Of a stretch of 64,000 nt of DNA, positions 35,812 through 46,790 are shown piece by piece. The notes beneath the pieces are model-generated. The model was not told where the DNA came from and searched no databases. It was given only the letters and a program-made list of their open reading frames with translations. Position numbers and translations under genes: made by a program. How positions within the stretch are numbered: position 1 is the first letter of the stretch; every line of letters starts with the position of its first letter. The DNA is from Chondrosia reniformis (lineage: Eukaryota > Porifera > Demospongiae > Chondrillida > Chondrillidae), in the NCBI GenBank assembly GCA_947172415.1, contig OX359189.1, positions 704,501-768,500 of the forward strand. The letters are read 5' to 3'.

Positions 35812-38800
35812 CCTTTCTTCCTTCCTTCTGTCTTGCTGCTGTTACACGGCCACGCGACCTCCTGCTGGGGGGAGCAAAATGAGAGAGCTGTAGTAGACAT
35901 GATTTTCAGCACATCACTGAGGGGTTGGTACACATCTATGGACAGCCATTCCACCACGGCTACGGAACCATCGATTACATTTGGGGCATTGAGTTGACCC
36001 ACGCTGTTGGCTAACAGGTTTCTGTCTTTCAGAGAAGCATTTGTGTCTTTTCCAATCATTCTCATCTCTTTCCCTGCTCTGCCTGGCTGTTTCTATAGAT
36101 CCTTTGTTGTCCAAAAGTGATCTCACATTCCACGTGCCCACACACACACTTACACACACACACACACGTACATGCACACCCCTCCACCCCTCCACCTCTC
36201 CATGTTACATACGTACATTCATAGGTGGGCCGTTTCTGGTCTGGACTTTCTGATGACTGCCTGCAACCCAAGGATCTTAGCTCAGCTGGACACTGAAGAG
36301 TATGACAACCTAAAGAGAAGAGTTGACGACTGTTTGATTCACGTAATGGGCAGCCATTTTCCTCCAGACCGCTCCAGAGCCAAAGGTTAGTTTACAAAGC
36401 TCCCTATTTGACAGAGTTTCATAACATGTTCTTCCTCTCATCTCTCAAGATCCCTTAAGCACTGGGATGAACGGTAGCAAGAGAGGAGGAATGGCTAAGA
36501 GGTACGGAGCCTTGGGGCCAGAGGCGCTGAGTATGTCCCTACCCACTAGGACTGCAAGGACTCCCAGGATTGAACAACTCCAGTGGACAACATCCGATGT
36601 GGCCCACAAGTTTCAATCTGTCAACCAAGATCCTGAATATGAGACCAGCTTTCCCCCTCTCTCCAACCCTCCCAAGAAGACACCACCCTCTAGCAACTCT
36701 TCCAGCTCCTCGGGCGTGGTCAAGGACAGTCCTCCAGTCTCTGCCTTTGATGAGGCCAATCTCGTAGTAAACTTTGGCCCAATACCATTTCCTCAGGTTG
36801 ATAGTGAACCCTGTAAGTACAGGAAGTGGAATCTAGTTGATTAAATTAAGTGTGTAATTTAATGGGTTCATTTTGAAATCTTATATAGCTAAATATGGTG
36901 ACTTGTGTGTATGACTAAATATGGTGACTTGTGTGTATGACTAAATATGGTGACTTGTGTGTATGACTAAATATGGTGACTTGTGTGTATGACTAAATAT
37001 GGTGACTTGTGTGTATGACTAAATATGGTGTCCTACTGTATAGTGGGTATTTTTGCTGATAGAAAATTTCACAAATCTTTGAAAAATCCTCAGAATAACT
37101 GTTCTCTATTCTTATTTTCATGAGTTTGTATTTTATATATTAAATGACGGAATAAACTGTCACGATTAGGGGTTAGCTCGTAAAACATAAAATTATGGTC
37201 CTTGCAGAAATTTCCCCTATACGGTATGTTTGTATGACTAATTAATGTAAATAAATGTTTGTGGTTACTCTATTATAATGGTTTTCTTTTATTTCTTTAA
37301 TAATTAGCTGTTGAAGCAGCTGCTGTAACTGACTGTGGAGCTCCTGTGGAGGAGGATCACTATATTCCAAGATCCGAAAAAATTAAGAAAGCAGCCAAGG
37401 AAATAGAAGAGGTGAGTGTGATCTTGGATGACATTCTTACTCTGTGATTGTATTCTTGTTTTTCTGTCAATTCAGAAGAGACAGAAGTACTTGTTTAGCA
37501 AGAGGATGATTGGCCAAATCACTTCGAAGCATCATAAGAAGGACGAGATTCTCCTCTCCACTCTGAAGCAAATTGACTTTACCTGGATGCGGGGCATAAG
37601 ATTGGGGAAGGGGGCCTCCGGAGTGGTGTACCAAGCCTTTAATGCAAAGACTGGCGAGACAATGGCAGTCAAACATGTAAGCTGGTCATTTCTTGTCCTC
37701 CTTCACAGATAGCTGTGAGAAAGCTTGATGAAAAAACATGGCTGCCCTATTCAAAGTAGTGAATGTTTTTGGATTAGCAATTAATGGGTTTTAGTTGTTT
37801 CTGTAGGTACGTATATGTAGGTATACGTATGTGGGTATATGTAGGTATATGTAGATATATGTAGGTATATGTAGATATATGTAGGTATATGTAGATATAT
37901 GTAGGTATATTCTTCTTTTGAAAATATCAACTTTCTCACAGGCTGAAAGCTCAATTCAGAAATTCAATTAAGAAAGTGCCATGCATCAATTTTATATTTT
38001 ATAATGCATTGTGTTGCATGTCTACATACATAAATCTATTGTGTCACTTGCCGTCTGTGTATTTACGTAGATATTGATCCAAGAGTCCAATCAGGACATG
38101 ATAAAGAGGTTGGTGGAGGAGATTGCTAATCTACAGCGACTGAGGCATCGTAACATCATCCAGTACTACGGTGTGGAAGTACATAGGGTGAGATACTGAA
38201 TAGACTGTATTCACACACTGTATGCATGCTGTGAATAGCCCTTAATTAGTATTGTTACTTGAAATAATAATTACATTTTGAGAATTCTATAGATCAATTT
38301 GGCCTGAATTTCATTTGTAGCATATATTAATGACATCAACGTAGTAGTGAAGTCAAGCCCTAATACGTGAATTGTGTCCTTTACTGAATTGCTCTCTCTC
38401 CTTGACTCATGATATGATCTGGCCTTCTCCTGAATCTTAGCCTAGTAACTTTACCATCTTAACAATGTGTTGTAGTATATCCTTTGGTAGTACATATGTT
38501 ATTGGTTATAACTTTATAGACTGAGTTAGCTCCATTAAATACAGAAATACCTGGATCTATAAAGACAGCATACAAGTTGTCACGACATGCTCGGTGACAT
38601 ACGTATGTACATAGATTGTTCAAGTATTAGACATTATTCTGGAACTCCATTAGCTCAATAGGGCTACTTTACAGTGATGCATGTATACCTCATCCAAAGC
38701 CCTCACCAGGTTTAGTTCCCTATAGGGGCTACTTTACAGTGATGCATGTATACCTCATCCAAAGCCCTCACCAGGTTTAGTTCCCTATAGGGGCTACTTT

Positions 38801-40947
38801 ACAGTGATGCATGTATACCTCATCCAAAGCCCTCACCAGGTTTAGTTCCCTATAGGGGCTTCTTACTTTATCACAGAGCAATTATAGTGTGTTGGAAAGG
38901 GGTATATTAGATTATTCATTCAATTAGTAATTGTTATTATTTACGTATCCATCTCCATTGTTGTCTAGTGTGAATTGTTCTTGTTCATGGAGTACTGCCC
39001 TGAAGGTACTGTTTGGGATTTGGCCCAGCAAGGTCTGTCAGAAGCTATCATCAGACGGTACACAAATGAGATATTGCAGGGCATTAATGAGATTCACGAG
39101 CGGGGTATTGTTCATAGAGACATCAAAGGTTGGTACCCTTTGGTTTAGTAACAACATGTGACTTGAGACAGTGTCATTCATGCTTAGTAACATTCACTTA
39201 AAACTGGATGTGGTGTTGCTGTGTGTCATCCTTTAACTCCATATGTTGCCATGCCCAAAGTGTATGGCATATATGGATGCAACAATTGTCCATTGAATGA
39301 ATACTTTCCATTCAATTGAGATATTAAAGATAACTTGTATTCAAAGTATTAGCTTAATTTAGAAAGTGACCTCCTCCTTCCGGCAGACATTGATGTTTGA
39401 AGAACACTGACCTGTAGATACTTGCTCTTTCATTGTGTGTTATCAAAACAACTTCTAATTATCAGTACTTTTGGGTTGGTTGTCGGTTAGCACCCTGGAC
39501 TACCATTTGAAACCAAGGTTCCACTAGAATGATGTCACCAACCTTTTGATCAATTACCGATTGCAACCTCTGGTCTGGACAACCGACCCAAAAAGTACTG
39601 TATATGTATCACATTTATCATAAAAAATGCTATACGTATCCTTTAGGAGCCAACATTTTTATTTCCTATGACGGACATCTCAAATTGGGTGATTTTGGAC
39701 TGAGCTTTCAATTGGAGTCGGTAACACACACAAAAATGAATGAAATCAGTGACCATGTCGGTACAGTGGCTTACATGGCGCCAGAGGTCATCCACAGAGG
39801 GACTAAAGGCTACAGTATAGGTAGAGGTTCAGACTTGTGGAGTTTGGGGTGCACTGTGCTGGAAATGGTGACTGGGAAGGTTTGAAACTATATATCTATC
39901 TGCACTGTACTGTAAAAGTGATAACCAAACCACAAGTAGTCATTCTCAAACATCATGAAATATAGGGGGGAACATGAAAGAAACAATTGCCGGGAATCAT
40001 ACCCAGGACAGCTGGTTATGACCACCAGTGCTCTGCCACTGAGCTACAATTGCTAGAGCAATGTTTCAATTATGTTCATATGTATAAATGTGGATAGCAG
40101 CTGTTCCTGGCTGCAAGGATTTCCTTTGATATTTCACTTTCAAACTCTAACTTATAAGCCGTGTTTATTATGATTACAGGATTACTAAGGATTATAAAAG
40201 TAAAACATGTTTCACAATTTACCGTTTGTAGCTCTCGGATGTGCATATCCATGCCTTTGAATATGTAACACCACTAAGGCATACTGAAATTGTATAAATT
40301 AACATGTGCAGTTAAAAGTATTCCTTTGATATATACTGTAAGGTATGTACTAGGTGGTAGACACAGGGCTGTGTTTCCAATTGATATATAGTTTATTCAT
40401 GACTTGCTGCTTTATTTAATGTGTAATATCCAAATAGTTGTGGTTTACTATATCACTTTGACTGTCATTGGACTGTGGGTATAGCAAGTCACAATATATA
40501 AGTTGTGGCATTGCTACTCTTTTGATGTAGTCTCCTTGGTATGGCTTCAATGAGTACCAGATAATGTTCAAGGTTGGCACTGAGAATGCTCCCAAAATCC
40601 CTGACACCATCAGCGACGAGGGACGAGACTTTTTGGATGTCTGTTTCAAGTACAATCCTAAGGAGCGTAAATCAGCTTCTGAACTCCTCCTTCACCCCTT
40701 TGTCAAGGTAGGCATATCATCTAACTAAGTATCTTTCTCTAACATTTGCATACTGACATTTGTATATGTATGTTTTGAATGACTATTACAAAGGACAGAT
40801 GTAACTTATTAGATGACTGAACTGTGTATTTCCAATCCTTGGAATATGCCTCTTACCTGCTCTTTAAACTATATTTGTATCAGCAGCTGTTTATCATATA
40901 CTTGTCATTTACAGGTGGAACTATATCTTGAGGTTACCAGTTTATGA
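29632..40947 (+). CDS. MAP3K4: MAP kinase kinase kinase 4 (MEKK4), 1702 aa
   Basis: MAP3K4 activates p38 and JNK through MKK3/6 and MKK4/7, downstream of GADD45. Twenty exons: 29632-30292, 30666-32278, 32742-32900, 33014-33144, 33224-33331, 33527-33623, 34008-34171, 34241-34439, 34706-34855, 35407-35547, 35627-35763, 36225-36385, 36450-36812, 37308-37411, 37476-37676, 38071-38187, 38969-39128, 39647-39879, 40531-40707, 40915-40947. They sum to 1703 codons; vertebrate forms have about 1600. The first about 250 residues are Ser/Lys-rich and disordered. A long helical regulatory region follows, conserved in the family. The C-terminal kinase (about 1430-1695) shows GKGASGVVY, catalytic Lys in MAVKH, FMEYCPEGT, IVHRDIKGANIF, LGDFGLS, MAPEVIHRG and DLWSLGCTVLEMVTGK. 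All catalytic residues are present. Introns carry several tandem repeats and a tRNA-derived element. Confidence 0.95.
33354..33485. repeat. 13-bp tandem repeat in a MAP3K4 intron
   Basis: About ten copies of a 13-bp C/A-rich unit (CCACACCCACCAT and close variants) fill most of the short intron between the exons ending 33331 and starting 33527. They create spurious His/Pro-rich and Gly/Trp-rich frames. Confidence 0.95.
35764..35811. repeat. (CA)n microsatellite directly after a MAP3K4 splice donor
   Basis: About 22 CA dinucleotides begin within the first bases of the intron whose donor is at 35764. A second, interrupted CA tract lies at about 36139-36175, just before the next exon. Confidence 0.95.
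36890..37031. repeat. 26-bp tandem repeat, about 5.5 copies
   Basis: Nearly identical 26-bp units contain TAAATATGGTGACTTGTGTG, in the MAP3K4 intron between the exons at 36450-36812 and 37308-37411. Confidence 0.95.
37803..37910. repeat. TATATGTAGG/TATATGTAGA tandem repeat
   Basis: Alternating 10-bp units GTAGGTATAT and GTAGATATAT (a 20-bp period) lie in the MAP3K4 intron that separates the ATP-binding-loop exon from the next kinase exon. Confidence 0.9.
38661..38858. repeat. 65-bp direct triplication in a MAP3K4 intron
   Basis: Three virtually identical 65-bp copies begin at 38661, 38726 and 38791 (each starting GGGCTACTTTACAGTGATGC). The near-perfect identity indicates recent origin. Confidence 0.93.
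39918..40053 (-). mobile_element. tRNA-derived SINE-like element in a MAP3K4 intron
   Basis: On the minus strand, 40053 to 39983 folds as a cloverleaf: acceptor arms GCAATTG/CAATTGT, D stem GCTC/GAGC, anticodon stem CTGGT/ACCAG and T stem CTGGG/CCCGG. Box A (TAGCTCAGTGG) is good. Box B (GGTATGATTCC) is off consensus. The anticodon loop GGTCATA lacks U33, so a working tRNA is unlikely. A tail follows that ends CTTGTGGTTTGGTTATCAC. A similar tail motif (GTGATAATCAAACCACAA, opposite sense) appears at about 271-288. Confidence 0.6.
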
Positions 40948-41563
40948 ATGAATTGCAAGTGTTTGAAAAATTTTAAATTTCTTACTTTTGACATTTTCAG
41001 TTACTGTAAATAATGTGATTATTATGTCTTACTTTTATATACTTTGAGAAATTTGGGATACATTGCGTATATATAGCTTGCCATTTGTGATGAACGTCGT
41101 TATAATATACGTATATGCAATTTTATAGAAGAAGCATGTGATATATTAGCTACAGTATATTACGAAATTTAAAGTTGTATTGTGTCGGTTTCGTGTCCAC
41201 ATTTGTAAATTCAAATTTAAAACCAGATTTCGAAACACAGTTGCGAAGTGACATCAGGGCTGTCCATTTACACACAAGTGCCCACCTTCAAACAATATCC
41301 AGATAGACGACAAATTCCTTCAACAGTTGGGCGAGAAAGATACGTACAGAAATTTTTAAACCATTCATTGCGGTGAGTTGATCGATTCGGGCCAGTTTGA
41401 GTTATACGCACCTAACACGTGCGGGCCTGATTGATTTGTCATCAATTTCTTGATTTTTTGTCTTAAATGTTTACCCAATGCGTCTCTTTCACTTCTAACG
41501 GTCGATTTGATTGAAGTGAATTTAATTTCGCCATTTTATTTCTTTTACATTCAGCATTCAGTG
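40948..41563. other. Intergenic region and akirin promoter
   Basis: About 600 bp of AT-rich DNA between the MAP3K4 stop and the akirin ATG. I see no gene. The part nearest akirin presumably holds its promoter and 5' untranslated region. Confidence 0.5.
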
Positions 41564-44500
41564 ATGGCTTGTGTAACGTTGAAGAGACCGTTTGAAGTGT
41601 TGAATGGCAGTCCTCAGCACCACGAGAGTCCTCTAGCCAAGAGGAAAAGGTGCGGTCCGCCTCTTCAAACCAGCCTTCCACCCAGCCCAGCCAAGGTGAA
41701 ACGATTTAAGAGAATGATTGAGTTTGAGGATGAAGTACCAGATTCCAGGTCCAGCAGCCAAGTGCCCTCTCCGTTTATCAAAGCTACTCCACCTCTTGAT
41801 TCTGGTAAGCGTTTTAATAAATTTGAGGTACTGTAACATGTATACACTTGTATCAAGTATGTCTGTCTAAAGTGCCATTTTTTCTATGAATATAATTAAC
41901 TTGGACATTAAATTTTGGTACAGTGCAACTCCTGTAATCAAGACACTGCTTGGAACATAAAAATGTCCTAATTATAGGGATGTACTCATTTCAAAAATAT
42001 AGACTTTTGTATGAATAGAATGTGCCTATACTAAAAACATAAGTATGTATGTACCTACATAACATCCACTATGGGATGCCTTCGAATTGAGCAATTGTGT
42101 CACTTCTTGCTGTGAATATTTGTCAGAATAGCTAATTGACTATCCTGCAATGCTTTGTATTAAGATAAGGTTTGTTTATCAAGTACACATATAGCTATGT
42201 CATAGCAATACCTGACCGATCTGTACTTACAAATGTGCAGTCGACTTAAAGGCTACAAAGTCTATATAGACGTCTACAATTGTGTGATTATGCATACTGT
42301 ACGTATATTAAAATCTACTTTATGGATTAGCAGAATGTCATTAGTTTAGTGCGGGGACCGTTAGTAGCTCAGTACGTAGTGGAGAATTGCATATTACATT
42401 GATGATATACTTATTACATCTATGACACTAATAATGTCATCCAATGACCTTATTTGGAAGTTTTACCTATGTACTAACTTGTTAGTGACTAAGTTTTCCT
42501 TGTAAGTGTTGTTATTGAAGTGAGAATATTTCTCTTCAACATCCCCTAGAAAAGACTGTCTACTATGCTATGATTCCTGCTGCCAAAACTAAAACCAAAA
42601 ACTGATATTTGAATACATGTCATTTTACATTTAAAGTCCTTTCCATGCTCACAACCAATTCATGTGTATTGATGAAATTAATACTGCAATTTGCTAATGT
42701 ATCATATACGTACGTAGTGGAAATTTAGCAAAAGTCTTAAAATTGGCTCAAAGGGTAATTTTCATGTTTTGCAATATGAAGATAAGTCATACCCCCTATG
42801 CAATGGAACAATCAAGATGAAGTGCTTGGATTTGTAAGATTGTAGACACATATGGTACAATGATGCCACAATGTGAGATGCGGTCATGGATAGTGCGAGT
42901 GCTCAGACAGCGCCTTGTTTATATATTCAAAATTTGCGAAAATTTTCTTCTGCTATACAGTACATTAATAGAGCATAGAGGTAAACAGTACAATAATTGG
43001 AGTATTGTTGAGCTTTTAAAATGAATAATTGCAGAAAAAAGGACACATTTCTTTGGCTGTCAAGTGTCTGTGTACCTGGAAATGTTGACACAACACTCTA
43101 GTGTTTAGAGGTCAGATCAACTGACCTCTGACCCTTGTACTGTGATAGATAGATACCCACTTCCTCTTGCTCTGTTCACCTTTCACTCTCTCTTTGTCAG
43201 CTGGTTATGCCCTTATTTGGCAATACCTATGTTGGCAGGAAGTGGGTGATATATTATAGGAAGTACTACTTGTCATGTGGAGGGACCCACTCTGGCAAAG
43301 GCTTCCATCTCCTCGTGGTTAATGTTTATTGTTTATGCACATCTACTGATTCACCACAATAAAGTGTTTAAAATTTAACATGCAAACATGTACGTAGTTT
43401 GAGCTGAAAAACTCACAGACATCCCCAGAATACCATTCAGAACAGAACACAACTTGATATTTTTTAACCTAATTGCAATATTTACAATTGTTTACTTACG
43501 AAGTATGGTAGTCATACAGTACGTATATCCATTATAGTATATGTACGTATATTGCTGCTATAATGAGCATCCTTTAAACTTTATCAAACAATTTCTGGAT
43601 TAAGAACTGCTAATCTGCTGAGTAAGGCTTCTCTTATGAGATAATTACAGAGTGTACAAAATATTGTTCTTTCATTAAATCTACATTTCCTTTTTGCCCC
43701 AGATAAATTGGCCCTCAGTCTGGAAGTAGAACTAAGGAGATTTCAAAAGAAGAAGCTCTTTACCAGCGAACTCCCTCAAGCCCAGGGAGAAGCCAGTGCG
43801 GTCATGATGACTACCTGCCACTCGCCTCTATCAAAGTCGAGGGAACAGCCTCTCTTCACCCTGAAGCAGGTGGTGATGGTCTGTCAGAGGAAGCTGCAGG
43901 AGAGAGAGGAAGAGTTAAGAGAAGAATATGATAAAGTGCTCAGCGGCAAGCTAGCAGGTCGGTGTCAGATCCATCCCTCCCCGCCCCTATTAGACCATCC
44001 CTCCCCGCCCCTATCAGGACATCCCTCCCCGCCCCTATCAGGCCATCCCTCCCCGCCCCTATCAGGCCATCCCTCCCCGCTCCTATCAGGCCATCCCTCC
44101 CCACCCCTATCAGGCCATCCCTCCCCGCCCCTATCAGGCCATCCCTCCCCGCCCCTATCAGGCCATCCCTCCCCGCCCCTATCAGGCCATCCCTCCCCGC
44201 CCCTATCAGGCCATCCCTCCCCGCCCCTATCAGGCCATCCCTCCCCGCCCCTATCAGGCCATCCCTCCCCGCCCCTATCAGGCCATCCCTCCCCACTCCT
44301 ATCAGACCATCCCTCCCCACCCCTATCAGACCACCCACCCACATACTCCATTGGCTTACTGTCAGTGTACGTACACAACACAGTTACAGTGCGAGTGTGT
44401 GAATGTTTGACTAACGGGGACACAAGGTGACAGAGCAGTCACACTGAAAATTCATTTGCTGATGAATAAAACTAAGTTATGGCCAATTTCAATAATATTG

Positions 44501-46449
44501 TTCCATTTAGCACTTGTGTAGCAGTCCTAGAATACTTCATATCAATACACCAATGAGGTTGTATTTTTGACTAATAATTAATTTACAAATGTAACACATA
44601 CCGTGATTGGTCCTTATAATGCTATCAATCCATACTACACCTCAATTGGGAGAGATTCAGTTTATTGTTGATGAAAATCTGCCCATTTATTTTAATGTTT
44701 AGGCGTCTAGGAATGGAAAATGTACTGTCCAATAGCAATGCTGGTTTAATTGGAATTCTTCTAATATATAAAAGTACATATGTATGTGTATGTACATAGG
44801 AATTGTTTACAGTTATTTAAGCCACCTAAACACCAGTAATTGGTATCCCATGGCAACAACCAGCCATAACCAAGCAGTCATTGGCCAGTAAAGGGAAATT
44901 CCAATGAAAAAAAGAATATTCTAAAAGGAAGACTTTGTCAAAACAAAGAACAATAGTTTAAAAAGGGAGAATTTACAAAGCTAGATCATGTAAATTGTAA
45001 GTTAAGCCTTCTTTGAGTTATTTAATTTAGTTGGTCTGACAGCTACGTATTTCTGGGAATTTGTGTCCATTCAAGTGATGAATTGGTGGAAAATGTATGC
45101 ACCCATTAGGCAAGGCTAATGGATTGCATTTCTAATTAATCTTCATTATGGTGGGTTGGTGTTTGGAAGTAGTGTGACATGTTAGGCTTCCCTCTACACC
45201 TGAGCTTCAAAAGATCTAAATTAAGAGAGTTATGATCACCTGTCATCTCAGGAGTATAAACGTACATATTTCTTGACGTGAACCATTTCAAAAGGTATCC
45301 TCGTAAACCACATACAAAGGTCACTTTCAAATGTCCTAGTTTAACCTTTCATCCATACGAAGAATTTAAATATTGAGCTGTGATGTCTATGCCATATTTC
45401 ATCGTGGACTGTCACATCTACTGGGGGACCCTGAGAACCTATAGTACCTATAGTATATGTATCTGGAAATATCTAACCTTGACAAAGGCCTAGTGCAACC
45501 CTTTAGTGTAACAGCAAACTTAATTTTACCAAACCCAACTATTTAGTTATGGGAAGCCTTATTATTTTATTAATATGTAACTCATAGTGGTCCTAACTTT
45601 ATAAACATATACGTATGTATACTTGGCCGTACACTTTACCCCTGCCTCTTATGAATGTATATTAGGTGAGTACTGTAGATCAATTTTATTTCGTGTTCTT
45701 ATGAACTGAACTTTTTTCTGAATTGGTGAATAGTTAACAACCGTTTCTAAGTCTTCTTTCTGTTTCCAAAGCTAAGCTGTCAACAAATACTTTATGAGGT
45801 AATGCTTAAGTCTTCTCTGTACTTCCTGAAGATGATGGCTCCTTGTAGTGCTAATTGTTCTTTAGCAGCCTTTGTTCATTGGCAAGATGGTTGTCCAATC
45901 ACAGATCCTGATCAATTGACCTATCGATATTGGAGGAAGTTTGTACACCCATCATCCTTTTCCTAGAAATGGGTACCTATAAAATGAGTCAGCAGTTGTT
46001 AATAAGTAGGGTTCTCCCCTCCCAATGGCCCTAGGGTATTTAATAATGTCAGTGTTTCTGGTACAGTACCAGTAACCAAAGTGTTTCTCTTGTTCTATGA
46101 ATTATGCACAACATCAGTTAAATAGGATGTTTCACAGATTTTAACATGTTGCTTGAAGTACATATGTTAGTCATTCTGTACATCTAATAAGACATTGCAG
46201 CAAACCGCAGAAACTCTCATTACAAAACCACATAGACCCACAGTTCGTATGAATGCTTGATTCAGTGAACGTAGTTTTATTTTTTGGAGTATATTTTCAT
46301 TTAGAGCAATACGATGCCTTTGTCCGATTCAGCAGAGACCAGATAGAGAGGAAATACCACAAAGAGGATATGTCGTGTGAGTGACTCCTTTTAGACCTTG
46401 CCGGGCTAAATTTATTGGTATTTTGCCATTTCTTTCAGATATATCTTGA
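41564..46449 (+). CDS. AKIRIN: Akirin, 192 aa
   Basis: Akirins are small nuclear bridging proteins. They link transcription factors (NF-kB, Twist) to SWI/SNF, and they import proteasomes into the nucleus. Four exons (41564-41804, 43703-43957, 46305-46376, 46439-46449) sum to 193 codons with the stop, typical family length. The start MACVTLKRPFEVL and the nuclear localisation signal AKRKRCGPP match the akirin N-terminus. REQPLFTLKQVVMVCQRKL, EEELREEYDKVL and EQYDAFVRFSRDQIERKY match the conserved C-terminal half. The last exon has just 11 bases and gives the terminal MSYIS, matching the invariant SYVS end of akirins. Reading through its donor would give MSCE-stop instead. Intron 2 begins with a 24-bp minisatellite. 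Confidence 0.95.
43971..44331. repeat. 24-bp minisatellite, about 15 copies, in akirin intron 2
   Basis: C-rich units (CCATCCCTCCCCGCCCCTAT then CAGG or CAGA) start 13 bases after the splice donor at 43958. The length is a multiple of three, so all six frames stay open as Pro-rich or Gly/Arg-rich peptides. Those are artefacts of the repeat. Confidence 0.97.
44332..46304. other. Remainder of akirin intron 2
   Basis: About 2 kb of AT-rich intron after the minisatellite. I see no coding exon, RNA gene or clear repeat. Confidence 0.4.
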
Positions 46450-46790
46450 ACCCTACCTTGATGTGTTGTTTGAAGTCAAAAGATGTTTGTGATTAAACCA
46501 GGAATTCATGAATCAGTTACTTCAGTCATAACATGTACCCGTATAAGGCACATACACTATATTTATTATAGCGTAATGTGATTTTTATAATTTCGAACCT
46601 GTTCCATTTATTATATGACCATTTATTCCATTGTGTTCTACTCAAATGACATTTGCTATATACATCTCGCAAACTAAACAGGATTCTCCGGAAATTTTAA
46701 ATAAACAGTTTCAATATCATCCTTATTTGGGAGGTGACTCAAGTGATTCGTTATAATAGGGAAGAATTGGTTCACTGCTCTAGTATTGCC

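Noticed and set aside
39983..40053. Functional tRNA with anticodon TCA (selenocysteine or suppressor)
   Set aside because: U33 is missing from the anticodon loop, box B is off consensus and a SINE-like tail follows. It lacks the long arms of tRNA-Sec.
43940..44423. Pro/Ser- and Gly/Arg-rich frames on both strands
   Set aside because: Products of the 24-bp minisatellite in akirin intron 2, whose length keeps every frame open. Akirin's conserved sequence continues at 46305.
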